From positions 1 through 39,853 of the forward strand of contig CAMZAK010000005.1 of assembly GCA_947304245.1 (NCBI GenBank): DNA of 39,853 nucleotides, read 5' to 3'. Position numbers and translations under genes: made by a program. Source of the stretch: an uncultured Clostridia bacterium. GTDB lineage: Bacteria > Bacillota > Clostridia > Oscillospirales > Ruminococcaceae. Positions 17,343 through 25,480 of the stretch are shown one piece after another (the stretch's first letter is position 1; every line of letters begins with the position of its first letter). Below the pieces are notes generated by a model. It saw only the letters and a program-made list of their open reading frames with translations, was not told the origin of the DNA and ran no database searches.

Positions 17343-18872
17343 CTAAACCTTCCAATATTTTCTGTCCATTGTTCTATATTGTATTGCCTCGGCAACATGC
17401 TGATCTTTAATTTCTTCTTCCCCTTCCAAATCTGCAATTGTTCTAGAAATCTTTAAAATTTTATCATAGGTTCTAGCAGACATAAAAAATTTTTCGAAAG
17501 CTTTTTCTAAAAGAAAACTAGCAGAACTAGAAAGAACACAAAATTTTTTTAAATTTCTACCGTTCAACTTAGCATTACTAGAAATTTTTAAGTTTTTATA
17601 TCTTTCTTGTTGAATTTCTCTTGCCTTTTCAACTCTTTTTCTAATTTCAAAGGAAGGCTCTTCTAAAGCTTCTTTGTTTAAACTTTCAAACTCAACAGGT
17701 TCCACGTCAACGTGAATGTCTAACCTGTCTAGAAGTGGCCCTGAAACCTTAGATAAATATTTTAAAACTTTAGCCTTAGAACAACTGCAACTTCTAGTAG
17801 GGTGCCCAAAATAACCACAAGGGCAAGGGTTCATAGCAGCAACAACAATGCAAGAACAAGGATATGTTACTGTAATTGCTGCTCTTGTTATTGTAATTTT
17901 GCCGTCTTCCATGGGCTGCCTTAACAATTCTTTAACATCTCTTTTAAATTCTGGTAGTTCGTCTAAAAACAAAACTCCGTTATGCGCCATAGAAATTTCT
18001 CCAGGCTTTACAAAACTTCCTCCTCCTGCAAGCCCTGCTGTTGAAATGCTATGGTGTGGCGCTCTGAAAGGCCTTATAGAAATTAAAGGGTTTTCTCTAG
18101 AAACCAAACCCGCAATTGAATGAATGTTTGTTACTTCAATTGCTTCTTCAAAGGTTAGTTTAGGCAAAATTGTTGGTAGCCTTTTTGAAAGCATACTCTT
18201 TCCTGCTCCAGGTGGGCCAATTAAAAGAAGATTATGCTCCCCTGCTGCTGCAATTTCTAATGCTCTTTTTGCAAGATATTGCCCTTTAACTTCACTAAAG
18301 TCCACATCAAAATTTTCATAAGAAAAATTAAATTCTTCAAAACTTCCCTTTAAAAGTTTGCTTTCATCTCCTCTTAAAAACTGCACAACATCTTCAATTT
18401 TCTCAACACCAAAAACTTCAATTCCTTTTACTATGCTGCCTTCTTTTAGGTTTTCCATTGGAACAAAAATTTTCTTAAAACCTTTCTTTTTAGCTTCAAT
18501 AACCATAGGAAGAACACCAAAACACCTTCTAACTTCCCCACCTAAAGAAAGCTCCCCAATGAAACAACACCCATTTAAGTCTGCTTTTAACTGTTCACTC
18601 GCAATTAAAATTCCAAGTAGCATTGGTAAATCGTAAAGTGGGCCAACTTTTTTTACATCTGCAGGAGCTAAATTTACAATAATTCTTCCCGCTTTAAATT
18701 CAAACCCACAATTTTTTAAAGATGTTCTAACCCTTTCTTTGCTTTCTTTAACAGCAACATCTGCAAGCCCAACAAGTTCAAAAGTTGGCATACCTTTTGA
18801 AAAGTCCACCTCAACTAAAACTTCATAAGCATTCAAACCCAAAAGACCCATACTAGAAACTTTGCATAACAT
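17343..18872 (-). CDS. comM: ComM/YifB-family Mg-chelatase-like AAA+ ATPase
   Basis: 509 residues from the ATG at 18872. Residues 1-180 are the Lon-protease-like N-terminal domain (FELVGLADVAVKESKERVR). The AAA+ core has Walker A GPPGAGKS at 219-226, the RPFRAPHHSISTAGLAGGG segment at 267-285, Walker B LFLDEL at 301-306, and a Cys-rich NPCPCGYFGHP...CSCS stretch at 349-365. ComM is a hexameric helicase that promotes branch migration during natural transformation where studied; YifB homologues are also common in species not known to be competent. A longer frame opens 13 codons upstream, but TTGGGAGAAATTCAA places the ribosome binding site just before the chosen ATG. Confidence 0.93.
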   Translation of the reverse strand: MLCKVSSMGLLGLNAYEVLVEVDFSKGMPTFELVGLADVAVKESKERVRTSLKNCGFEFKAGRIIVNLAPADVKKVGPLYDLPMLLGILIASEQLKADLNGCCFIGELSLGGEVRRCFGVLPMVIEAKKKGFKKIFVPMENLKEGSIVKGIEVFGVEKIEDVVQFLRGDESKLLKGSFEEFNFSYENFDVDFSEVKGQYLAKRALEIAAAGEHNLLLIGPPGAGKSMLSKRLPTILPKLTFEEAIEVTNIHSIAGLVSRENPLISIRPFRAPHHSISTAGLAGGGSFVKPGEISMAHNGVLFLDELPEFKRDVKELLRQPMEDGKITITRAAITVTYPCSCIVVAAMNPCPCGYFGHPTRSCSCSKAKVLKYLSKVSGPLLDRLDIHVDVEPVEFESLNKEALEEPSFEIRKRVEKAREIQQERYKNLKISSNAKLNGRNLKKFCVLSSSASFLLEKAFEKFFMSARTYDKILKISRTIADLEGEEEIKDQHVAEAIQYRTMDRKYWKV

Positions 18873-18916
18873 TTGAATTTCTCCCAAATAATTTAGAATA
18901 AATAAATACAAGGTTT

Positions 18917-18945
18917 AGTATAATATAAAAACATCAGCATTGCAA
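18917..18945 (-). promoter_or_regulatory. Promoter of comM
   Basis: On the minus strand TTGCAA, 17 bp, TATACT, 45 bases before the comM ATG. It lies back to back with the LCP-gene promoter at 18960-18988. Confidence 0.55.
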
Positions 18946-18959
18946 TGTAAACCCATTAA

Positions 18960-18988
18960 TTGACAGTTAAACTAATGTATGTTAGAAT
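18960..18988 (+). promoter_or_regulatory. Promoter of the LCP gene
   Basis: TTGACA (18960-18965), 17 bp, TAGAAT (18983-18988), 55 bases before the ATG at 19043. Confidence 0.75.
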
Positions 18989-19042
18989 AGAATTCATTGT
19001 TTTTTATTTTTAAAATTCTTAAAAAGGAATCAGTTTTCATTT

Positions 19043-20179
19043 ATGATTAAGAATAATAAATATATTCCAAATAAAAAAAATAAAAAAGATTCTAAAAAAG
19101 ACATATATTCCAACACACAAAATAGTAAAAAATCTAAAAAAAAGAAAATTGTTATAATTTCAATTTGTATTTTATTTTTAGCTTTACTTTTAACAAGAGT
19201 TTTTGCTATTCTTTATAAATATAAATATAAGGAAATAGATAAAGAGAATTTAGGAATAAACGAGGAATATCTTTCTGAAGAATTTAATGATATTTTAAAT
19301 ATTGCTCTGTTAGGAATAGACAATAACGGAACTTCAGATGCCATTCTAGTTTTAAATGTTAACCCAAAAACAGAACCACCAAAACTCAAACTAGTTTCAA
19401 TAGCAAGAGATTCTTTAGTTAAAGTATACCCTAAAAACAAAAGCCCTTTTAAAACAAAAATTAACGAAAGTTTTAATTATGGTGGCGAAGAAACCACAAT
19501 AAGAACTTTAAATAAAAATTTTGGTTTAAACATAAGAGATTTTGTCTCCATTAAAATGGATGGACTAGCTGAAATATTGCAAGAAATAGACGGAATAGAC
19601 ATGGAGATTACAAAAGATGAAAGCAGACACCTTAATGGCATAATAGACACAACAAAAAATTTAAAAAAAATTTGCAACAAACATGTAAAGGGTTATGGTA
19701 ATGTTCATTTGAACGGTGTGCAAGCTGTTGCATTTTCAAGAATTAGAAAAACTCCCACAAAAGACGGTTTAAACGATGATTTCGGAAGAAATCAAAGACA
19801 AAGAGAAGTAATTTTAAAAACTTTTGAAAAAATAAAAACAATGCCAAAATCTAAGATCTTTTCTTTAATAGAGCCTTCATTAAAATATTTGGAAACTTCT
19901 TTTAAACTACCCAAAATTTTCGGTCTTTTTAAAGAAATTAAGTCAAAAAATTACAAAACAGAACAAATAAGCATACCCTACCGTAAAGCTCCTGTAGACC
20001 CAGACTACAAGATTGAAAGCAATGGTGTTTTAAAGTCCACAGTTTTTTATGACTTAAAATATGCTGGAAAAATGATTAAAGCTTTTTTGTTTAAAGATGT
20101 TCACCCAGAAGATTTCATTGAAAAAAACCCTCCAATGTCTTCACAAGTTTTTAACAATAAAATAAATAAAAACCATTAA
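19043..20179 (+). CDS. LytR-CpsA-Psr (LCP) family envelope protein
   Basis: 378 residues. A Lys-rich cytoplasmic tail (1-35) leads into one membrane helix (about 36-57), with the rest outside the cell. The LCP domain shows LLGIDNNGTSDAILV, LVSIARDS, the KINESFNYGGEE turn, a 'HLNGVQAVAFSRIRK' segment and DDFGRNQRQREVIL with the expected Arg residues. LCP proteins transfer polyprenyl-linked glycopolymers (teichoic acids or capsule) onto peptidoglycan. This implies a Gram-positive type wall with attached polymers. The AAGGA lies about 14 bases before the ATG, longer than usual. The cysteine desulfurase gene follows after 13 bases. Confidence 0.92.
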   Translation: MIKNNKYIPNKKNKKDSKKDIYSNTQNSKKSKKKKIVIISICILFLALLLTRVFAILYKYKYKEIDKENLGINEEYLSEEFNDILNIALLGIDNNGTSDAILVLNVNPKTEPPKLKLVSIARDSLVKVYPKNKSPFKTKINESFNYGGEETTIRTLNKNFGLNIRDFVSIKMDGLAEILQEIDGIDMEITKDESRHLNGIIDTTKNLKKICNKHVKGYGNVHLNGVQAVAFSRIRKTPTKDGLNDDFGRNQRQREVILKTFEKIKTMPKSKIFSLIEPSLKYLETSFKLPKIFGLFKEIKSKNYKTEQISIPYRKAPVDPDYKIESNGVLKSTVFYDLKYAGKMIKAFLFKDVHPEDFIEKNPPMSSQVFNNKINKNH

Positions 20180-20192
20180 GAAAGTTAAATTT

Positions 20193-21311
20193 ATGTTTTA
20201 TTTTGACAATGCAGCTTCAACAAAAGTTTTTAAAGAAGCGGCAGAAGCTGCTTTAAATGTTATGCTAAATTTTTATGCCAACCCTTCTTCAATTCACGGA
20301 TTTGGTTTAAAATCTGAAGAAATTTTAAATTCTTGCAGAAAAACCTTAGCAGAGATTTTTTCAAAAAACAAAGAAAATTTCTTCTTTACACATAGTGCAA
20401 CTCACAGCATAAACACCACTCTTTTAGGCACTGCAAAAAAATTTAAAAATTCTAAAAATAAAATAATAACCAGCAATGTTGAACATGCAGCAACAAACAA
20501 CTGCTTAGAATTTTTAAAAAATTCCGGGTTTGAAGTGATTAAAATAAATCCAAGAAACAATAACTTTTACATTGAAGATTTCATAAATGCTGTAGACTCT
20601 AACTGTTTTTTAGTTAGTTTAATGCATGTTAACAATGAAAATGGTTTAATTTTTCCGATTGAAGAAATTGCTAAAAAAATTAAAGAAAAAAACGAACAAA
20701 TTTTAATACACATAGATGCGGCACAATCTTTTTTAAAAATTCCTCTTAGTTTAAATAACATAGATTTTTGTTCTTTTTCTGGCCATAAAATTAATGCTCC
20801 TAAAGGAATTGGTGTGCTTTATGTTAAAAACATTTCCACACTAAAACCCATAATGTTTGGTGGAGGACAAGAAAAAAACCTTTGTCCAGGAACACAAGCA
20901 ACAGCATTAATAAAAGCATTAGAAATTGCCATTAAAAAAAATTATAACAATAGAGAAAATTTATTAAATCACTATAAAACTTTAAAAGAGATTTTAGTTG
21001 AAAATTTAAAAGACTGTGAAAACATTCACTTTAATTTTAACAACAACTGTGTGCCTTACATTGTTAACATTTCAGTTAAAAATGTTAGTTCGCAACTCTT
21101 ATTGCAATATTTAGAAACAGAAGGTTTTATTGTTTCTTCTGGTGCTGCTTGTTCTAAAAACTATAAGAACACAACAATTTCTAATTTAGGGTTTTCAAAA
21201 GAAATTGCTAATTCTGCAATTAGAATTAGTTTCGGGAAAGATAACACAATTAAAGAAACATTAAAACTTTCTAAAACAATTAAACTAGCCCCTAAAAAAC
21301 TTTTGGTTTAA
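20193..21311 (+). CDS. Cysteine desulfurase, NifS/IscS type (class V aminotransferase fold)
   Basis: 372 residues. PLP enzyme that takes sulfur from cysteine onto an active-site Cys for Fe-S clusters or tRNA thiolation. Seen: YFDNAAST at 3-10, NPSSIHG at 30-36, EHAATNN with His98, HVNNENG at 145-151, HIDAAQ with Asp175 and Gln178, SGHKINAPKGIGVLY with the PLP Lys199, and SSGAACS with the catalytic Cys320. The usual GGGQE.GLR.GTEN loop reads GGGQEKNLCPGTQA here (223-236): the conserved Arg is replaced and the final GTEN is GTQA, so substrate handling may differ from standard IscS. Downstream of the LCP gene by 13 bases; no iscU or thiI neighbour is in view. Confidence 0.9.
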   Translation: MFYFDNAASTKVFKEAAEAALNVMLNFYANPSSIHGFGLKSEEILNSCRKTLAEIFSKNKENFFFTHSATHSINTTLLGTAKKFKNSKNKIITSNVEHAATNNCLEFLKNSGFEVIKINPRNNNFYIEDFINAVDSNCFLVSLMHVNNENGLIFPIEEIAKKIKEKNEQILIHIDAAQSFLKIPLSLNNIDFCSFSGHKINAPKGIGVLYVKNISTLKPIMFGGGQEKNLCPGTQATALIKALEIAIKKNYNNRENLLNHYKTLKEILVENLKDCENIHFNFNNNCVPYIVNISVKNVSSQLLLQYLETEGFIVSSGAACSKNYKNTTISNLGFSKEIANSAIRISFGKDNTIKETLKLSKTIKLAPKKLLV

Positions 21312-21319
21312 TAAAAATT

Positions 21320-21350
21320 GCACAATAACATAAATTAAACGTTATTGTGC
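21320..21350. terminator. Bidirectional terminator between convergent genes
   Basis: Perfect 10-bp stem GCACAATAAC / GTTATTGTGC with an 11-base loop, A-rich to the left and T-rich to the right. It serves the cysteine desulfurase gene (plus) and the 21363-21899 gene (minus). Confidence 0.85.
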
Positions 21351-21362
21351 TTTAATTAAATT

Positions 21363-21899
21363 TTAAGAAAATTTATATTCTTCAGCTACTTTTTCATATT
21401 TTTTTATTATTTTTTTATATTGCTTGTAAGTTTTATTATATTTTTTTATTGCCATTTCATATTTTTCAATTAAGTCTTTATATTTTTTAAATTCTTTTAA
21501 AAAAACAGCATACTGCCTTTTTTGTTTCTTGTTAAAGTTTTCATAAATTTCATCTACTATTTCCATCGTTTCATAGTATATTTTTTTTAATTTTTTGTTC
21601 CTAGTTTTCATTTTCAAAGAAAATATTTTTTTTCTCATTTTATTACAATCTTCATCATAATAGTTAGCATATATCTCCAACATTTCAGATATCTTGTCTT
21701 CCGAATCACAATAGTTCTTCCACAAACCATAATACTTGTTTTTAATTTTTTCATAATAATTATTTGCATTTATGCACTTTTTTTTAGCTTTTTTACATAA
21801 TTTTTTTAATTTTTCATATTTTTCTTTTAAATCTGAATTCTCATAATATTCATAAACATAATTAGAATTATAGTTATTATTATTGTTATAAATGTACAT
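21363..21899 (-). CDS. Small Tyr/Lys-rich coiled-coil protein (178 aa)
   Basis: No family recognised. After an Asn/Tyr leader (MYIYNNNNNYNSNY) nearly all of the protein is charged helix rich in Lys and Tyr (YEKLKKLCKKAKKKC, YKKIIKKYEKVAEEY), with a few Cys. No signal peptide. The ribosome binding site CAGGAGG lies inside the last codons of the upstream gene, whose stop is 2 bases away, so the two are translationally coupled. This is the only clear two-gene operon in the minus-strand island. Confidence 0.85.
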   Translation of the reverse strand: MYIYNNNNNYNSNYVYEYYENSDLKEKYEKLKKLCKKAKKKCINANNYYEKIKNKYYGLWKNYCDSEDKISEMLEIYANYYDEDCNKMRKKIFSLKMKTRNKKLKKIYYETMEIVDEIYENFNKKQKRQYAVFLKEFKKYKDLIEKYEMAIKKYNKTYKQYKKIIKKYEKVAEEYKFS

Positions 21900-21901
21900 T
21901 T

Positions 21902-22441
21902 TTAATCCTCCTGTGAAAATTCCTCATTTTCTTTTTCTAATTTCTCATCATATATTTTCTGATAATAAAGCATTGCAGCGTAATATTTTTTGTCAATTTC
22001 ATCTAATTCATCTTGTTTTTCAATATATTTTCTTAATGTTGATTTGAACTTTCTTTCCAAGCTTTTACGTTTTTTTGTTGCTGTTTTTAGTGGCTTTTCT
22101 AAATTAATCCCCAATTTTGAAAAGTTATGCACTATATTACCAGCAGAATTATTTAAAGATTCTTTTTTAATTTTGTTCATTACAATATAATTCCAGTTAA
22201 TAAATTCTTTTTCTTTCTCATCTTCTTTGTTAAATGCTTCTATGTATTTCTCAAAATCTTCTTTATTTTGTTCAACAATAAAGTCTAACTCGTTTTCTAA
22301 TTTTTGTTTTTTCTTTTCTAACTCTTTTAACTTTTGTTTTGCTTCTCCATATTCTTTTAAAGTTACTTTAGAATTTTCTTGTTGTTCTATGTTATTAATA
22401 AAATTAAAGTTGCCATAATCATTATTAAAAGTATTTTGCAT
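21902..22441 (-). CDS. Small coiled-coil protein (179 aa), first gene of a two-gene operon
   Basis: No family recognised. The ATG at 22441 is chosen: an ATG 15 bases upstream overlaps the strong GGGAGGTGAT ribosome binding site and would place it inside the coding region. An Asn-rich leader (MQNTFNNDYGNFNFINN) is followed by a Glu/Lys coiled coil (YGEAKQKLKELEKKKQKLEN) and a basic middle (TATKKRKSLERKFKSTLRK). YGEAKQKLKELEKK recalls the YGEAAKVLNELMEK motif of the 729-aa protein. It has a TAGACA-class promoter at 22466-22494 and is coupled to the next gene. Confidence 0.85.
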   Translation of the reverse strand: MQNTFNNDYGNFNFINNIEQQENSKVTLKEYGEAKQKLKELEKKKQKLENELDFIVEQNKEDFEKYIEAFNKEDEKEKEFINWNYIVMNKIKKESLNNSAGNIVHNFSKLGINLEKPLKTATKKRKSLERKFKSTLRKYIEKQDELDEIDKKYYAAMLYYQKIYDEKLEKENEEFSQED

Positions 22442-22465
22442 ACTATCACCTCCCATTTTTTACTA

Positions 22466-22494
22466 ATTATATCTCTTATTTTTAAATTTGTCTA
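22466..22494 (-). promoter_or_regulatory. Sigma-A-type promoter, TAGACA class
   Basis: On the minus strand TAGACA, 17 bp, TATAAT; 25 bases before the ATG at 22441. Confidence 0.8.
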
Positions 22495-22533
22495 TATTTT
22501 TATACAAAATTTTAATTTGGTGATATTATTGAT

Positions 22534-22575
22534 AAAAAAGCTAACTCCAAACAAAGTTGAAATTAGCTTTTTTTT
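22534..22575 (-). terminator. Hairpin terminator, GCTAA...TTAGC class
   Basis: AAAAAAGCTAACTCCAA...GTTGAAATTAGC with A and T tracts on either side. It follows the gene at 22601-23422. Close copies at 23560-23600 and 24582-24622 follow the next two cassettes. Confidence 0.8.
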
Positions 22576-22600
22576 ATTTATTTTTCTAATTTGGTTGATC

Positions 22601-23422
22601 TTACAGGTTTTTTTTAGTAACTTGGTTTAAATCATCTTCATTATATATTCCTTCTAATTTCTCTAATGCATCACAAATTTTCCCTAAATATTCCCCGACG
22701 TAAAATGGATCAATAGATTCATTATTTAAAATGTTAATTTGCTCAAGCAAATATTGTAATTCACAAAATTCTTTAAATAATTTAGTAACTAATAATTCTT
22801 TAAATAAACAATAATTTGTATAAGTAATCTTTGATTTATCTCTTAAATAAATTTTTTCAAATTCACGACATCTAATTAAATAAGCATCTTTTAAATCTTT
22901 TATTGTTTTAAAAGAACTACTTATCATTTTATATATTCTACCTGTTCCACTATAATCTACTCTTGAATTTTGTGGGCCTAAATAAAATTTTCTACCATAA
23001 GGCTTTGCTCTATCTTTTAAAAGAATATTTACTATCTGAAGTATTCTAGAGTCTGTTAAAAGTTTTAATAACTTAAAATAATTATTTAATTCTTCAAAAT
23101 TTTTAATACCTTTATTTTTTTCCACGAAACCGTCACCATAAATAAATTTACCTATTGCATTGTCAATACCACCAAAAAATTCATCTTTGGTGACGCCTTT
23201 TTTAACATCGCTAGAAGTTATAATGTTAATATTATTATTGTCATTGTCATTGCTAAAAGTTATGGTATTAATATTATTATTATTATTGTTATTGTTAGCA
23301 CTACTCGTTTTAATTTCTTTTTCATTGTTTTCGTTTTGTGCATTCACATTCCCTACTACATGTTGTTGTATTTCTTGTATGTTTTGTAAATTTTTATTTA
23401 AATCATCATTATAATTTTCCAT
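22601..23422 (-). CDS. Asn-leader helical-module protein, tandem paralogue 1 (273 aa)
   Basis: No family recognised. Close paralogue of the next gene upstream (23625-24449): same start (MENYN.DLNKNLQNIQEIQ), same poly-Asn linker (about 45-75), shared IGKFIYGD.FVEK, FYLGP and DLKDAYLIRCREFEKI segments, and identical C-terminus IYNEDDLNQVTKKNL. The region from about 140 to 265 is the module shared by most proteins of this island: FYLGP..., a helix with DLKDAYLIR, YTNYCLFKELLVTKLFKE, then LEKLEGIYNEDDL. No signal peptide or membrane segment. AAAGGAAAAAATT lies before the ATG; own promoter and terminator. Function unknown. Confidence 0.88.
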   Translation of the reverse strand: MENYNDDLNKNLQNIQEIQQHVVGNVNAQNENNEKEIKTSSANNNNNNNNINTITFSNDNDNNNINIITSSDVKKGVTKDEFFGGIDNAIGKFIYGDGFVEKNKGIKNFEELNNYFKLLKLLTDSRILQIVNILLKDRAKPYGRKFYLGPQNSRVDYSGTGRIYKMISSSFKTIKDLKDAYLIRCREFEKIYLRDKSKITYTNYCLFKELLVTKLFKEFCELQYLLEQINILNNESIDPFYVGEYLGKICDALEKLEGIYNEDDLNQVTKKNL

Positions 23423-23457
23423 AATTTTTTCCTTTCTTAAATATAAATTCTAGAATA

Positions 23458-23486
23458 ATTATACATAATTATCATTATTTTGTCTA
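23458..23486 (-). promoter_or_regulatory. Sigma-A-type promoter, TAGACA class
   Basis: On the minus strand TAGACA, 17 bp, TATAAT, 36 bases before the ATG at 23422. The leader is nearly the same as that of the paralogue at 24449. Confidence 0.8.
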
Positions 23487-23559
23487 TATTTACTAAAAAT
23501 TTTTATAAAATTTAAGATAACAATTATAAATAATTAATTTTTTAATATAAATCTTAATT

Positions 23560-23600
23560 AAAAAAGCTAACTTCAAACAAAGTTGAAATTAACTTTTTTA
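23560..23600 (-). terminator. Hairpin terminator, GCTAA class
   Basis: GCTAACTTCAA...GTTGAAATTAAC hairpin between A and T tracts, following the gene at 23625-24449. One stem pair has decayed relative to the sister copies. Confidence 0.7.
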
Positions 23601-23624
23601 TTTATTTTTCTAATTCAGTTGATC

Positions 23625-24449
23625 TTACAGGTTTTTTTTAGTAACTTGGTTTAAATCATCTTCATTATATATTTTTTCTATTCTATCTAATGTCTTACAA
23701 ACGTTCCCTAAAGCTCTCCCAAGGTGTAGGGAGCTTAGTTCAATCATGTCATCATTTAAAATGTTAATTTGTTCAAGCAAATATTTTAATTCACTATATT
23801 CTTCATTTAATTTATTAACTAATGATTGTTTAAATAAACAATAATTTACATAACTAAACCTCGATTTAACCTTTGAATTAATTTTTTCAAATTCACGACA
23901 TCTAATTAAATAAGCATCTTTTAAATCTTTTATTCTATTAAAAGAAGCCTTTATGTTAAGTACTTTATCTGTTCCATTATCGTCTTCTCTTAATCTTATT
24001 GGCCCTAAATAAAATCTATGCCTATATCTTGCTCTGTCTTTTAAAAAAATATTTTTTATTTTAAGTAACACAGTATTTATTTTAACATTTAATAAATTAA
24101 ATTCAGAATCTAATTCTTTAATACTTCCAATACTTTCAGCTTTTTCCACGAATTTATCACCATAAATAAATTTACCTATTACACTTTTAGTAACATTAAA
24201 AGGCATTTCGCTTTCGTCATTATCATTACCAGCATTGTTTGAAGTTACAGTATTATTATTATTGTTATTGTTATTGTTATCATTGTCACTACTAAAAGTT
24301 ATAGTATTGATATTGTTATTGTTAGAACTGCTCGTATTAATTTCTTCTTCATTGTTTGTGTTTTGTCCATTAACATTTTCTACTATTGCTGTTTGTATTT
24401 CTTGTATGTTTTGTAAATTTTTATTTAAATCATTATTATAATTTTCCAT
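23625..24449 (-). CDS. Asn-leader helical-module protein, tandem paralogue 2 (274 aa)
   Basis: Tandem paralogue of the gene at 22601-23422, with the same leader, poly-Asn tract (nine Asn in a row near residue 61), FYLGP motif, DLKDAYLIRCREFEKI helix and IYNEDDLNQVTKKNL end. The centres (about 85-135) have diverged most. Poly-Asn is coded by ATT-type trinucleotide runs (24250-24280), which are prone to slippage. No export signal. Function unknown; the conserved ends and variable middle suggest selection on the ends. Confidence 0.88.
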   Translation of the reverse strand: MENYNNDLNKNLQNIQEIQTAIVENVNGQNTNNEEEINTSSSNNNNINTITFSSDNDNNNNNNNNNTVTSNNAGNDNDESEMPFNVTKSVIGKFIYGDKFVEKAESIGSIKELDSEFNLLNVKINTVLLKIKNIFLKDRARYRHRFYLGPIRLREDDNGTDKVLNIKASFNRIKDLKDAYLIRCREFEKINSKVKSRFSYVNYCLFKQSLVNKLNEEYSELKYLLEQINILNDDMIELSSLHLGRALGNVCKTLDRIEKIYNEDDLNQVTKKNL

Positions 24450-24484
24450 AATTTTTTCCTTCCTTAAATATAAATTCTTGAATA

Positions 24485-24514
24485 ATTATACATAATTAAT
24501 TATTATTTTGTCTA
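24485..24514 (-). promoter_or_regulatory. Sigma-A-type promoter, TAGACA class
   Basis: On the minus strand TAGACA, 18 bp, TATAAT, 36 bases before the ATG at 24449. Confidence 0.8.
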
Positions 24515-24581
24515 TTTTTTTCACAAAATTTGACTTAGTAATTATTAGTAATAAATTATTTTTTTTATTAAAAATATTAAT

Positions 24582-24622
24582 AAAAAAAGCTAACTTCAAA
24601 CAAAGTTGAAATTAGCTTTTTT
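24582..24622 (-). terminator. Hairpin terminator, GCTAA class
   Basis: AAAAAAAGCTAACTTCAA...GTTGAAATTAGCTTTTTT, a near-perfect stem, following the gene at 24650-25315. Confidence 0.85.
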
Positions 24623-24649
24623 AACATATTATTTAAATCAATTTAAATT

Positions 24650-25315
24650 TTATTTGATTTTTCCCATAAAATCTATTAAATCTTTTTCTGCATATATATT
24701 ATTATAAAAAATTAAATTTTTTTTTAATTTATTTATTACAGAAGGTGAACCCAACTTTTCTGGGTTTTTAAAAACTTTAATTAAACAATCCAAAATACCA
24801 TTCTCAAACTCTAATTTTTTAACTAATTTTTCTTTAAACAGTGTATATTTTTTTTCGTAATCAGGGTTTTCTTTTTTAGATTTTCTTAAAAATTTATGTA
24901 AATTTTTGTATTTAGTTTTCAATTCTAAATTAAATTCAAAAAGGTTTTCTATTTCTCTCCAAAAGAGGTTATTAACCTCATGTTTTTTAATATCATCAAA
25001 ATTAATTTTCTCTAATAAAGAATTTAGTTCGTTTACTTTATCTTTATTTAATTTTTTTAATTTTTTATAAATATTGAATTTATTAACATTTCCATTTAAA
25101 TTTATATTCTTTTCGGTATTTTTAAAATTAAATTGATCATTTTTTTTTAATATTTCCCTAGCAATAAATTTTTTCTTATTTTTATTATTTTCATATTCTA
25201 TTTCTTCATTCTCTTTAATCGTACTTAATTTATTTATTTCTTTTAAATTATTTTTTTCATTCAAATTATAATTATAGTTATTTTTATAATTATTAAATTC
25301 ACTAAGAGTTTTCAA
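24650..25315 (-). CDS. Truncated, signal-less paralogue of the secreted 636-aa protein (221 aa)
   Basis: Strong match to the C-terminal half of the protein at 25481-27391: NDQFNFKNT.KNINLNGNVNK, NFDDIKKHEVN, ELKTKYKNLHK, FKEKLVKKLE.ENGIL and IYAEKDL. The signal peptide and first 150 or so residues are missing. The DNA just upstream is a hybrid: the secreted gene's leader up to AAAGAAAGAAG, then sequence matching that gene's interior from the same 11 bases. The start is TTG at 25315 after AAGGAAAAAAT; no ATG is in place. No good promoter lies between it and the terminator of the upstream gene, so expression is doubtful. The frame is intact to the stop. Confidence 0.7.
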   Translation of the reverse strand: MKTLSEFNNYKNNYNYNLNEKNNLKEINKLSTIKENEEIEYENNKNKKKFIAREILKKNDQFNFKNTEKNINLNGNVNKFNIYKKLKKLNKDKVNELNSLLEKINFDDIKKHEVNNLFWREIENLFEFNLELKTKYKNLHKFLRKSKKENPDYEKKYTLFKEKLVKKLEFENGILDCLIKVFKNPEKLGSPSVINKLKKNLIFYNNIYAEKDLIDFMGKIK

Positions 25316-25378
25316 AATTTTTTCCTTTTTTATTTGGTTTATTAGCTTCTTTCTTTAAATTTATTTTAAATATAATAA

Positions 25379-25415
25379 AAAAATAAGCCAATTTAAAAAA
25401 ACTGCCTTATTTTTA
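25379..25415 (-). terminator. Terminator of the 636-aa gene
   Basis: AAATAAGCCA...ACTGCCTTATTTTT hairpin (one mismatch). About 120 bases from here into the end of the coding region repeat those at 27601-27722. Confidence 0.7.
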
Positions 25416-25480
25416 GTGCTTTGCCGAAACAAATTCTAATTTTTATCTTTTTATTCATCACATTAATTCTATTTATTTTC

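Noticed and set aside
18873-18911. Longer N-terminus for ComM
   Set aside because: The extra 13 residues contain the ribosome binding site of the ATG at 18872, and ComM proteins normally start with the short form.
22442-22456. Start of the 179-aa gene at the upstream ATG (22456)
   Set aside because: That ATG overlaps the GGGAGGTGAT ribosome binding site of the ATG at 22441.
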